Part shown: piece by piece, positions 7,961 through 16,143 of the stretch
Layout: each line of letters begins with the position of its first letter
How positions within the stretch are numbered: position 1 is the first letter of the stretch
From: Gammaproteobacteria bacterium HGW-Gammaproteobacteria-15
GTDB taxonomy: Bacteria > Pseudomonadota > Gammaproteobacteria > Enterobacterales > Alteromonadaceae
Length of the DNA stretch: 64,000 nt
Direction of reading: 5' to 3'
Assembly: GCA_002840125.1 (NCBI GenBank)
Contig: PGZF01000005.1
Location: 620,001 to 684,000, forward strand
The notes under the pieces: generated by a model
Database searches by the model: none
What the model was told of the DNA's origin: nothing
What the model saw: only the letters and a program-made list of their open reading frames with translations
Position numbers and translations under genes: made by a program

Positions 7961-9217
7961 TCAGGCAACAAACTGCAGGCCGTACTGGTTGCCTTTTTTC
8001 CACACGCATTGCGCAGTACTGCTACCAAAGCGTTCGCTTTCAAAGCTTACACTGTCGCCTTTTTTCAGCTCACCGTTGTACTGAATACGCGCACCGCCTG
8101 CCGCGCTAAAATCCAGCAACTGACAATGGGCGGCAAACTCTTTTATCGTCAGTTGGGCCAGTGGTGTATCGGTGGCCATATAGCGGATTTGTTTGCGCCG
8201 GTCGGCTAGTTTGTCGGCAGTTGGAAAATCGGGGTTTGGTGGCCGGTATTTACCGCCCGCTATGCGCTGATACACGCTATCGTGAATACTGACATTAATA
8301 GGTGGGTTAGCCGGATCGCCATATATGCGCCGCACCGATTCACCTGCCCCCATTTTTTCCAGTAATTTGTAACTGTACGAATAAGAGTTGTGCACCTGCA
8401 TATGTAAATCAGGCTGGCACAGGGTTAACAGGTACTCGTCATTAAATTCCAACCCCAGCGCGCAGGCTTTAATCAGCATCCATTGCAGTGGAATATCAGA
8501 CAAGCCACACTCTTCATAACCACCACCAATATCAGAATGCACGCCGGCAAACCAACATTGCTCCACGTACTGATCATCTTTTAAGCTGCCGGTCCATAAA
8601 TCAGGTTGAAACGGCGCCCGCCGCTCGTCCAGCGCCAGAGCATGATAGGCATGCTTTACCTGCTCACAAATATGAGTGTTAAAAAAGCCTACCCAGCCCC
8701 GGGTCAGTTTCCCCAGCAATGGCGTGGGCGCCCCCAGAGCACCAACGGTATCAAACACACCTACCATGCGGATTTCCGGCCGGTAATTGTCATAATACTG
8801 TGTATGCGGCCGATGTTCCGGGTGAGTACGATAGTATTTGTATACTTGCCGCATCTGATCAAGCTGGTCTTTTTCCAGCAGGCCAACGGTGTGTATTAAC
8901 CCGACAAAAGCCCTGGCGGTATAAGCGCCACGGCTAAAGCCAAAACAATATATTTCATCGCCCAGCTCATAGTTGTGTACTAAAAAGCGGTAACAATCGA
9001 GTACGTTTTTTTCCAGCCCGCGGCCAAAGGCACCGCCAATAAATCTGTCTATTCTGCCGCCGGTGCCAACACCCTCATCATAAAACACCACCTGATGTAT
9101 ACCATCGCTGGCGGTGGGCTTAATACTGCGCACCAGTTTAGTTACATTGGTGGGAATATCATCGGGCTCATTCCAGGTGCCGTCACAACAAATTATTATC
9201 CGTTTCAAAGCCGCCAT
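7961..9217 (-). CDS. DUF2235 alpha/beta hydrolase (Tle1-like lipase fold) fused to a C-terminal PilZ domain
   Basis: About 418 residues. The N-terminal ~320 residues carry the DUF2235/Tle1 hallmarks: ICCDGTWN (10-17), the nucleophile elbow GFSRG (~94-98) and HSDIGGGY (~228-235) with the likely catalytic aspartate. The last ~80 residues look like a PilZ domain: RRKQIR (RxxxR, ~341-346), then DFSAAGG (DxSxxG, ~370-376) and a terminal VWKKGNQYGLQF strand. Both cyclic-di-GMP-binding motifs of PilZ are present at the expected ~25-residue spacing. No signal peptide, so probably cytoplasmic. AAGGAG lies seven bases before the ATG at 9217; a GTG at 9220 is also possible. Lipase activity and c-di-GMP control are inferred. 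Confidence 0.85.
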   Translation of the reverse strand: MAALKRIIICCDGTWNEPDDIPTNVTKLVRSIKPTASDGIHQVVFYDEGVGTGGRIDRFIGGAFGRGLEKNVLDCYRFLVHNYELGDEIYCFGFSRGAYTARAFVGLIHTVGLLEKDQLDQMRQVYKYYRTHPEHRPHTQYYDNYRPEIRMVGVFDTVGALGAPTPLLGKLTRGWVGFFNTHICEQVKHAYHALALDERRAPFQPDLWTGSLKDDQYVEQCWFAGVHSDIGGGYEECGLSDIPLQWMLIKACALGLEFNDEYLLTLCQPDLHMQVHNSYSYSYKLLEKMGAGESVRRIYGDPANPPINVSIHDSVYQRIAGGKYRPPNPDFPTADKLADRRKQIRYMATDTPLAQLTIKEFAAHCQLLDFSAAGGARIQYNGELKKGDSVSFESERFGSSTAQCVWKKGNQYGLQFVA

Positions 9218-9335
9218 CACTGTTCTCCTTGAGTCAGAAAAACGGCATATCTTACTGCGACCTTACTACGATAACTGCGCCGGACTGCGACAACAGTATA
9301 GTTCAAACCTGATTAAAAAACGTACTACACATAAT

Positions 9336-10046
9336 TTACCAGGGCAGCGCTGCACCGTCCCAATTCAGTAGCAGGCCGGTTTTCTCTGCGCTAAGCCCGG
9401 CGGCCACACGTGCCAGCCGCTGTGCAGTCGCAGCCGGGGTTTGCAGTTGCCCCTGTGGTAGATTCTGCTGAAAGGGCTCTGACAATGCTGTGTCTGTGGT
9501 GCCGGGGTGAACACTGACAATAGCGGCAGTTTTGTTTAACCTGCCTACTTCAATACTGAGGTTTTTCACCAGCATATTCAGCGCAGCTTTGCTGATACGG
9601 TAGCTGTACCAGCCGCCAAGGGCATTATCACTGATACTGCCCACTTTAGCGCTAAGTGCCAGCACGCGCACATTAGCTTGCTTGCTAAGGTAGGGGAATA
9701 ACAGTTTCAGGTATAACGCCGGCACCTGCACATTAGTTAAAAAACGTTCAGCCAGGATGGCGGTATCCAGCTGGCGAATGGTTTTTTCCGGCATAGCTTT
9801 GTTGTCGTGCAGTACGCCGTTGCAAATGAAAATGGTATCCGGCTGATACAGCAATGCCTGCTTTACCACCTGGGCACTGTGCTCTTGCGATAACAACGGG
9901 TCTTGCAGCCAGTGCAGCTCTGCATTACCCGGACTGTTATTTTGCCGGCTGATAACACAAACGGTTGCGCCTGCAGCCGTGTAATGCCGGGCCAGCGCCA
10001 AACCTATACCTTTACTGGCACCAATAACCAACACAGACTGTGTCAT
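9336..10046 (-). CDS. SDR family NAD(P)-dependent oxidoreductase
   Basis: A 236-residue short-chain dehydrogenase with the Rossmann motif VIGASKGIG (TGxxxGxG type), ICNGVL in place of NNAG, and the catalytic YSYRISK (YxxxK) with an upstream serine in LALSAKVGSIS. It resembles the CsgA/C-factor-like group. Its start overlaps the stop of the upstream FAD oxidoreductase gene by four bases (ATGA), so the two are co-expressed. Substrate unknown. Confidence 0.88.
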   Translation of the reverse strand: MTQSVLVIGASKGIGLALARHYTAAGATVCVISRQNNSPGNAELHWLQDPLLSQEHSAQVVKQALLYQPDTIFICNGVLHDNKAMPEKTIRQLDTAILAERFLTNVQVPALYLKLLFPYLSKQANVRVLALSAKVGSISDNALGGWYSYRISKAALNMLVKNLSIEVGRLNKTAAIVSVHPGTTDTALSEPFQQNLPQGQLQTPAATAQRLARVAAGLSAEKTGLLLNWDGAALPW

Positions 10047-11017
10047 AACACTAACTCCTGCGCCAGTTGCACACCGCTTAACCAGGCATTTTCTACCCGG
10101 CCGCCGTTAAGCCAGTCTCCGGCCAAACCCAGCGCTAAAGCCGGTAAATATACCGCGCCAGACACCGGGTACTGCGGCGCCTGCTGGGCATAACGCCAGC
10201 GATGGCATAATGTTGTCACCGCTTTTATTGGTTGCCCGCTAATATGCTGTAAGGCTGTAACGGCCTGCTCAGCTATTACTTCTGTGCCAGCGTCAAGATG
10301 TTGGACTGAGAACGCCGGGTTGAAATGCAACAGCCAGTGCTCTACGCTGCAACGCCCCGGTTTGGAGGCTTGCCGCGCCAGCCAGCTAAGAGGGTGGTTT
10401 TTAACAAAAATAGCGTCATACGGCAGTAAAGGTTGTTCAAGCTGTATATTTACCGCCCAGCATGGCAGTAGTGCCGTAGCGGCGAACAGTGTTGCAAGCT
10501 TGGGGCTTTGCGGCAGAAAAGGTTGTAATAACTGCCTGGCTTGCTGCTGTGGTATCGCCAGCACCAGTTGGCTAAAGCTGCCAAGCGCGTTACCTGCGCT
10601 AAACAGTTGCCATTGGTTACCGTCAAATTGCAGTTGGTCTACCGCACAGTTGCAATGCAGGCTGATGTTACCCAGCAACTGCACAACCGGTGCCTGCATT
10701 GCAGGCTGGCCAATATAACGCGCGGTATTATCAGGTGAAGAGCTAAGGCCGCCGTCAGCAAACACGGCTAAGCGGCCGTTCCAGCGGCTAATGGTGTCCG
10801 CTTGCAGCCATTGATGGCACTGCGCCTGAAAGGCCTCGCTACGGGCGGTAAAATACTGCGCGCCTAAATCCAGGTAGCCCTGTTCAGTGCGCTTGCTGCT
10901 CATGCGCCCGCCGGCACTGCGGCCTTTATCAAACACCTCTACCTGGTGGCCCTGCTGTGTCAGCCGAGCAGCACAGGCGGCTCCGGCGATACCGGCACCA
11001 ATAATTGCTATTGCCAC
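10043..11017 (-). CDS. FAD-dependent amine oxidase / renalase-like oxidoreductase
   Basis: A 324-residue flavoprotein with the N-terminal dinucleotide motif AIIGAGIAGAACAARL (GxGxxG) and the following acidic strand end VEVFDKG, then GGRMSSKRTEQGYLDLGAQYFTAR, typical of the renalase-like NAD(P)/FAD family. The C-terminal LALAGDWLNGGRVENAWLSG is the conserved FAD-contact segment. It is first of a two-gene unit with the SDR. Located 66 bases downstream of the PepSY-associated gene pair, so it may be on the same transcript. Physiological substrate unknown. Confidence 0.85.
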   Translation of the reverse strand: MAIAIIGAGIAGAACAARLTQQGHQVEVFDKGRSAGGRMSSKRTEQGYLDLGAQYFTARSEAFQAQCHQWLQADTISRWNGRLAVFADGGLSSSPDNTARYIGQPAMQAPVVQLLGNISLHCNCAVDQLQFDGNQWQLFSAGNALGSFSQLVLAIPQQQARQLLQPFLPQSPKLATLFAATALLPCWAVNIQLEQPLLPYDAIFVKNHPLSWLARQASKPGRCSVEHWLLHFNPAFSVQHLDAGTEVIAEQAVTALQHISGQPIKAVTTLCHRWRYAQQAPQYPVSGAVYLPALALGLAGDWLNGGRVENAWLSGVQLAQELVL

Positions 11018-11083
11018 CCTTTACTACCCGTGTTCTATTCTGGCATGGCACAGGTTACGCGCCAATACTGCGGCGCGATCAGG

Positions 11084-11560
11084 CTATGGCCGAATTTTTG
11101 GTAGTAATTCCGGCGGTAGCTCCCAACTGCTGGTCAGCTGTTCGCCCTGCCAGGTTTCAATGGTCAGCCAGAGTTTATCCGTGGCGCTAAACTGCTTTGG
11201 TGCTATCGCATGCACATGCTGGCCATGGCGGCTGCCGTGCAAAATGCCTTCATCGCCTTGTTGTAGTTCTGCAATTGGCAGTGGCGCCGGGCCAATATTG
11301 ACATAACCCTGGCGAATATCGCTGACATCGCCCTGGCCGAACATCAGCATAAAATCTTTTACATACTCATCGTGATGGGCATAAGGTGGTTTGAGGTTCA
11401 GTGGCATAGGGGCAATTTCAAATTGTCCTACTTGCTGTGCCGGCCAGGCAGGCGGAAATTCCGGCGTGAGTGACTGATATAAAAACCAGAATGGCAATAC
11501 CAGTACCAGGCCATTCAGTTTGTATTTGTGCCGCTGCCAAACGCTGTTATTACGCGCCAT
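11084..11560 (-). CDS. Small membrane-anchored protein of unknown function, PepSY-linked
   Basis: A 158-residue protein with one hydrophobic segment (residues ~15-32, LNGLVLVLPFWFLYQSL) and a predicted extracytoplasmic domain rich in proline and histidine (PPYAHHDEYVKDF; GSRHGQHVHAIAP). I do not recognise the family. Its start overlaps the end of the PepSY gene by 11 bases, so it is coupled to it. A periplasmic accessory role in metal handling is suggested only by the histidines and the location. Confidence 0.7.
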   Translation of the reverse strand: MARNNSVWQRHKYKLNGLVLVLPFWFLYQSLTPEFPPAWPAQQVGQFEIAPMPLNLKPPYAHHDEYVKDFMLMFGQGDVSDIRQGYVNIGPAPLPIAELQQGDEGILHGSRHGQHVHAIAPKQFSATDKLWLTIETWQGEQLTSSWELPPELLPKIRP

Positions 11561-12698
11561 GGTTAATCTCCTGCAATGCTTCTCTGCTACGGCTGGCCCG
11601 AACCGCTTTAACGGTGCGGCTGCCCCAAATCATAAAGCCGGTAATCGACATGCCGGACAAGATCAAACCAAACAAAAACCAGATAGCCTTGGTCCAGATA
11701 CCGCCAATAGTGCCGTAGTGTAACGGATCAGCAATATGCATTACCGTTTGCAACGCCGTCATCGATTCCGGTGATTTCTCGTGGGCAATCTCGCCGGTCC
11801 AGGGGTTAATACTCAGGTTATAAGACTGCTCATCGTAGAAAATATGGTCGCCACCTCCCATCAGCGTATACATGCCGCGGTTATGCTCTGGCAGCATCAG
11901 GTAACTGGGGCGAAAATCCGGGAAACGCTGCTGGGTAATTTGCATTGCATCAGCAAAACTGACCGGTGGTGTGGTGTGCTCAGCCGGCATATCGGCTATC
12001 GCAACAATAGGCGCATGCGGCTCTATATCAATATCGGCATGCCACATTACCGCCTGCACCAAATACCACAAGCCGGTAGCACTCATCAGCATTAAAAACC
12101 AGATCGACCACACTCCGGCCAGCCGGTGTAAATCGGTCAGTATGGTTTTTCTGCCCTGATTAAAACGGATTTTGGGTTGGATAAAACTGCGCCAGAAGTT
12201 TTTGTAGATCACCAGGCCGGTGATCAGCGCGCCCAGCATCACTATGGCCATTGCCGACACCAGGTAATAACCTACACTGTAGCTGCCCGGCCAGGGAAAT
12301 AATAACCAGCCATGCAGGCTGCGCATAAAGCCGATAAAAGTAATACCTTCATTTACTTGCTGAATTTCGCCGCTGTACTGGTTTACATAAGCAATAGCAA
12401 ACGGCTTATCGTGATCGGTAAACATTACTGCATTAACCAGATAAGGTTCAAATACCATTACTGTGCCAACATCGGCAGTCGGGTAGGCTTGCTGTACCGT
12501 TGCTACCAGTTCGGCTACCGGCCTGGCCGGTAAGTTATCCGGGTTTGTCGCGCGCGAAGCAGGGTTGGTTAGCCACGTCAGTTCATGACTGAAAACGGCA
12601 ATAGTGCCGGTGAGGCAAACAAAGCAGAAAATCAGCCATATTGGTAATGAAAACCAGCCATGTAATTGAAACCAGAAACGATTGCTGAGTTTAGCCAT
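11550..12698 (-). CDS. PepSY-associated transmembrane protein (putative iron/siderophore reductase)
   Basis: About 382 residues from the ATG at 12698 (MAKLSNRFW). A start at 12743 would run through the regulatory region and is less likely. The N-terminal helix FWFQLHGWFSLPIWLIFCFVCLTG, a PepSY-like periplasmic stretch, two to three further helices (SVGYYLVSAMAIVMLGALITG; GVWSIWFLMLMSATGLWYLV) and a C-terminal helix fit the PepSY_TM family. Conserved histidines in the helices (LHGW, LHRLAG) could bind heme. Such proteins often accompany siderophore receptors and are proposed to reduce ferric iron; the receptor gene starts divergently, sharing a promoter region with Fur-like boxes. Confidence 0.85.
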   Translation of the reverse strand: MAKLSNRFWFQLHGWFSLPIWLIFCFVCLTGTIAVFSHELTWLTNPASRATNPDNLPARPVAELVATVQQAYPTADVGTVMVFEPYLVNAVMFTDHDKPFAIAYVNQYSGEIQQVNEGITFIGFMRSLHGWLLFPWPGSYSVGYYLVSAMAIVMLGALITGLVIYKNFWRSFIQPKIRFNQGRKTILTDLHRLAGVWSIWFLMLMSATGLWYLVQAVMWHADIDIEPHAPIVAIADMPAEHTTPPVSFADAMQITQQRFPDFRPSYLMLPEHNRGMYTLMGGGDHIFYDEQSYNLSINPWTGEIAHEKSPESMTALQTVMHIADPLHYGTIGGIWTKAIWFLFGLILSGMSITGFMIWGSRTVKAVRASRSREALQEINHGA

Positions 12699-12754
12699 GT
12701 TAAAATTGCCTGTGTTTACACTGATGTACCCGAATAATGCCAACTATATTAATG

Positions 12755-12773
12755 TTAATAAGAATACTTATCA
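12755..12773. promoter_or_regulatory. Candidate Fur box 1 (divergent PepSY / TonB receptor promoter)
   Basis: TTAATAAGAATACTTATCA matches about 12 of 19 positions of the Fur consensus when read on the minus strand, and is itself nearly palindromic. It lies ~57 bases from the PepSY start. Confidence 0.5.
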
Positions 12774-12788
12774 ACCAAGTTTGCAATT

Positions 12789-12807
12789 GAGATTAATTAT
12801 CATTTAG
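12789..12807. promoter_or_regulatory. Candidate Fur box 2 (divergent PepSY / TonB receptor promoter)
   Basis: GAGATTAATTATCATTTAG contains on the minus strand AATGATAATTAATCTC, matching 13 of 16 positions of the Fur core AATGATAATCATTATC. Placed ~35 bases before the receptor start. Confidence 0.65.
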
Positions 12808-12841
12808 AATACGGCCGATTTTCTATTGATAAGGATCTGTT

Positions 12842-14947
12842 GTGAACATCAGCCATGCTTTTCGTTTAACCACTCTTTCCGCTGCCGTCTTGCTGGCGCT
12901 GGCAACTCCACAGTTACAGGCACAGCAAAGCACGGCAGAAGCTGACGTCGAAGTGTTGCAGGTGCGCGGCAGCCGGCTCGACAGCGCAGCTACGGCTACA
13001 GGCTTGCCGCTGACGCTACGCGAAACACCGCAGTCGGTATCTATTATTGACGACAGCTTTATCAGTGCGTTTTCGCTGGACAGCGTGGCCGACATTATGG
13101 CATTGGCCCCCGGCATTCAGGCACAGCAGGCAGAAACCAACCGTTATTTTTTCCGCGCCCGCGGCAATGCCATTACTAACTTTCAGTTTGACGGCGTGCC
13201 GGTGCAATACAGCAGCTTTTTTAATGAAGCGGTGACCGACAGCATTTTGTTTGACCGCATTGAACTGGTGCGCGGTGCCAGCGGCTTGTTAAGCGGTGCC
13301 GGTGAGCCCTCGGCTGCCATTAACCTTATTCGCAAAAGGCCCAAGGCTGAACCCGCCGGTTACGCCAGTGTCAAGCTGGGTAGCCGGGACAGCGTGCGGC
13401 TGGAAGCCGATCAATCGTTAAATCTTACTGATGATGGTGCAGTACAGGCGCGCTTTGCCGCTGCCTACGAGCAGTTCGACAGCTATGTCGATTTAGCCAA
13501 AGAAGACAACCTGCAACTGTATGGTGTAACCACTGCCGCGCTGGGTAGCAATACCCGCTTAACGGTGGGGGTGGATTACAGCGAACGTAACCCGGAAGGT
13601 TCAACCTGGGGTGCTTTACCGCTGTTTTATGCCGACGGCAGTGCGGCTAACGATATATCGCGCTCTACCACTACAGCGGCATCCTGGTCCAGCTGGCAGC
13701 GTGAAGGCTTAAACGCTTTTGCCACCCTGGAGCATGGCTTTAGCAATGGCTGGGATCTCCGTTTAGAGCTGGAGCGGCGCCATGACGAGATGGATGGCCA
13801 TTTGCTGTATTTGTCTGGTTTTCCGGATAAAACCACCGGCCTTGGCATGAATGCCTTTCCGATGGTTTACCAGGCTGAACGCGATCAGGATGCCTTGCGC
13901 TTATTCGCCTCCGGCCCCTATCAGTTGTTTGGCCGCGAACACCAGTTAACCACCGGCCTGCTGTATTCAAAGCAGGATATGAGTTCCAATTCGTTTTATA
14001 CCAGCGACACGCTGGTGGTAGGGAATTTCTGGCAATGGGATGGCAGTATTGCCGAGCCGTCTTACCCCGCCCAGCCGTTAACCGACAGCGCTGTAGATAC
14101 ACAAAAAGGCTTGTATATTGCCAGCCAGTTTAACCTGCACGACAAACTGACACTAATTGTGGGTAACCGTTTTAGCAGCTACGACATGGATGCCGCCACA
14201 GACTATAAGCACAGCAATATCAATACGCCTTATGCCGGTGTGGTATTGGATGTCACAGAAAAATTATCCTTGTACAGCAGCTATACCGAAATTTTTCAGC
14301 CGCAAAATGCGCGTGATGCCAATAACCAGCGGCTGGACCCGGTAGAAGGCAGCAATATTGAATTGGGTATCAAAGGGGATTTCCTCAATGAGGCCGTTAC
14401 CGCCAGTATTGCTGTATTTAAAGTAGAAAAAGATAACGTAGCTGAGCGGGATCCGAACTTTACCGCACCCTTACCGGATGGCAGCTTCCCAATGCGCGGT
14501 GTAAAAGGCACCAACAGTAAGGGTTATGAGCTGGAGTTAACCGGTAAGCCACTGGACACGCTGGATCTGTATTTCAGTTACACCCACAACACATCAGAGC
14601 AGGCCGACGGCAGCGCTTTTGCCACCTATCTGCCGGAAGACATGCTGCGTTTTAGCGCCATTTACCGCCTGAACGGCAGCCTGGCACCGGTAACTCTGGG
14701 TACTAACATTAACTGGCAGAGCAAAATGACCCAGCCCAATGTAGGCCCTAATGGCGAAACAGCAGAGCAACCGGCCTATACGCTGGTTAACCTGATGGCC
14801 AGTTATGACATTAATCAGCAACTGATCGCACGCTTAAATGTGCGCAACCTGTTTGATAAAAAGTACTACTCCAGTATCGACTTTTATAATCAGGGCTTTT
14901 TCGGTGCGCCACGTAGCGTCGAGTTAAGCTTAAGTTATAACTGGTAA
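12842..14947 (+). CDS. TonB-dependent siderophore receptor, FhuE/coprogen-like
   Basis: A 701-residue outer-membrane receptor starting with GTG, seven bases after an AAGGA ribosome-binding site. Signal peptide ends near residue 27 (ATPQLQAQ), then VEVLQVRGSR as TonB box, a plug with LRETPQSVSIID and GEPSAAINLIRKRP (the siderophore-receptor GxPxxxxNxxRKRP motif), and a 22-strand-type barrel ending LSLSYNW. The plug RKRP motif and length are typical of receptors for hydroxamates such as coprogen/rhodotorulate. Two Fur-like boxes precede it. A close paralogue occurs at 29220. Exact ligand is not determined. Confidence 0.9.
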   Translation: MNISHAFRLTTLSAAVLLALATPQLQAQQSTAEADVEVLQVRGSRLDSAATATGLPLTLRETPQSVSIIDDSFISAFSLDSVADIMALAPGIQAQQAETNRYFFRARGNAITNFQFDGVPVQYSSFFNEAVTDSILFDRIELVRGASGLLSGAGEPSAAINLIRKRPKAEPAGYASVKLGSRDSVRLEADQSLNLTDDGAVQARFAAAYEQFDSYVDLAKEDNLQLYGVTTAALGSNTRLTVGVDYSERNPEGSTWGALPLFYADGSAANDISRSTTTAASWSSWQREGLNAFATLEHGFSNGWDLRLELERRHDEMDGHLLYLSGFPDKTTGLGMNAFPMVYQAERDQDALRLFASGPYQLFGREHQLTTGLLYSKQDMSSNSFYTSDTLVVGNFWQWDGSIAEPSYPAQPLTDSAVDTQKGLYIASQFNLHDKLTLIVGNRFSSYDMDAATDYKHSNINTPYAGVVLDVTEKLSLYSSYTEIFQPQNARDANNQRLDPVEGSNIELGIKGDFLNEAVTASIAVFKVEKDNVAERDPNFTAPLPDGSFPMRGVKGTNSKGYELELTGKPLDTLDLYFSYTHNTSEQADGSAFATYLPEDMLRFSAIYRLNGSLAPVTLGTNINWQSKMTQPNVGPNGETAEQPAYTLVNLMASYDINQQLIARLNVRNLFDKKYYSSIDFYNQGFFGAPRSVELSLSYNW

Positions 14948-14959
14948 CACTGCGGCGCG

Positions 14960-14990
14960 GCCTTAAGCAGCGCGATGCGCCGCTTAAGGC
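14960..14990. terminator. Bidirectional hairpin between convergent receptor and PepSY genes
   Basis: GCCTTAAGC (14960-14968) pairs with GCTTAAGGC (14982-14990), and the interior GCGC/GCGC extends the stem across a GAT loop with one mismatch. It overlaps the stop codon of the minus-strand gene. There is no long T-run. Confidence 0.55.
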
Positions 14991-16120
14991 TGCTTAGTGC
15001 TGGTTTTCCGCCGTCGGTTTAGCCACATTTTAATGCCGGTAATAAACAGCAATAGTGGTAAAAAACCGCCAATAAACCAGAGTATCCGGGTAATAATGCC
15101 GCCAAATTCGCCAAAATGCAGCGGGATCAGCCAGGCACTGGCCAGTGCCGCGCCGCGCGGTAGTGTGGCAGGATCATAACTTGACAGCACTTCGCCGGTA
15201 AAAGGGTTGGCATGAATAAAAGCACGCCGCCTTGGCCCGCTATGCAGGCTAAGGCTGTTTTGATAACCCCACACCAGCGCATCGTCGCCATGCTCAGCAA
15301 ACCAGATATTGCGCGGATACAGCTGCGGATAATGCTGCGCCATATGCTGTACTACCTCTGCTGCGCTTAACATCGGCTGCTGCGGAATGCTGAACTGGTA
15401 CTTTTGCTGCCAGGGATCTGCCGGTGCAGGCGCTGATAGGGTCAGCACATCCAGTACTTTTTGCAGCGGCGCAGTATATAAAAAATAAGTGCCGGTTATA
15501 GCCATAATAAATAATGGTATCGCGAACAGGGTGCCACTAACGCTATGTAATTCAAAATTAAAGCGTTTGGCATTACCGCGATGAATTTTCAGCGCATGGC
15601 GCCAGCGGGTTAACCGCCGGGGCCACCACAGATACAGGCCCAGCAAAACACTACTTAACGCAAACAGCAGTGAAGCTGTAGCGGTAATATAACGGCCCGG
15701 CTCCCCCAGCAGCAGGTTAGCGTGGATATTATAAACCAGCTCAAAAAACGGATGGTTAAAGGCGCCTTTATTTTGCGAAATAGCGCCGCTGCTTTGATCA
15801 AAATAGTACCAGTTGCTGTCGCCAAATAACTTAAAGGCGTAAGTCTGCCGGCTGCGCACCGGCCATTGCAGGGTTTGCAGGCGCTGGCCGGTTTGCGTTT
15901 CAATAAAAGCTGCAATAGCGCTATCATCAGTAAAAGGCCGCGCGCTGAGTGCCGGTTGATAATAGTCCCTCTGCAGCCAGGCTGTCAGCTCAGGCTCAAA
16001 CACATACAGCGAGCCGGTAATACCAACAATACTAACGACAATACCACTGAGTAATGCTGTGATCAGGTGTAATTTTCTAAGCCAAAGTCGCATAACGCCG
16101 TACCGTTTCAGATAAACCAC
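14984..16120 (-). CDS. PepSY-associated transmembrane protein (putative iron reductase), second copy
   Basis: A 378-residue inner-membrane protein with an N-terminal helix (LHLITALLSGIVVSIVGITGSLYVF), PepSY-like periplasmic regions and a C-terminal helix (ILWFIGGFLPLLLFITG). Conserved helix histidines include the LHLI and LHSVSG positions. It lies 23 bases downstream of a TonB receptor gene on the same strand, so they are co-transcribed and share the Fur-boxed promoter. Start uncertain: GTG at 16120 or ATG at 16093 (MRLWLRKLH). A role in reducing the iron ligand brought in by the receptor is family-based inference. Confidence 0.84.
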   Translation of the reverse strand: MVYLKRYGVMRLWLRKLHLITALLSGIVVSIVGITGSLYVFEPELTAWLQRDYYQPALSARPFTDDSAIAAFIETQTGQRLQTLQWPVRSRQTYAFKLFGDSNWYYFDQSSGAISQNKGAFNHPFFELVYNIHANLLLGEPGRYITATASLLFALSSVLLGLYLWWPRRLTRWRHALKIHRGNAKRFNFELHSVSGTLFAIPLFIMAITGTYFLYTAPLQKVLDVLTLSAPAPADPWQQKYQFSIPQQPMLSAAEVVQHMAQHYPQLYPRNIWFAEHGDDALVWGYQNSLSLHSGPRRRAFIHANPFTGEVLSSYDPATLPRGAALASAWLIPLHFGEFGGIITRILWFIGGFLPLLLFITGIKMWLNRRRKTSTKQP

Positions 16121-16143
16121 AAAGCCCGCAAGCGCCCGCCTGC

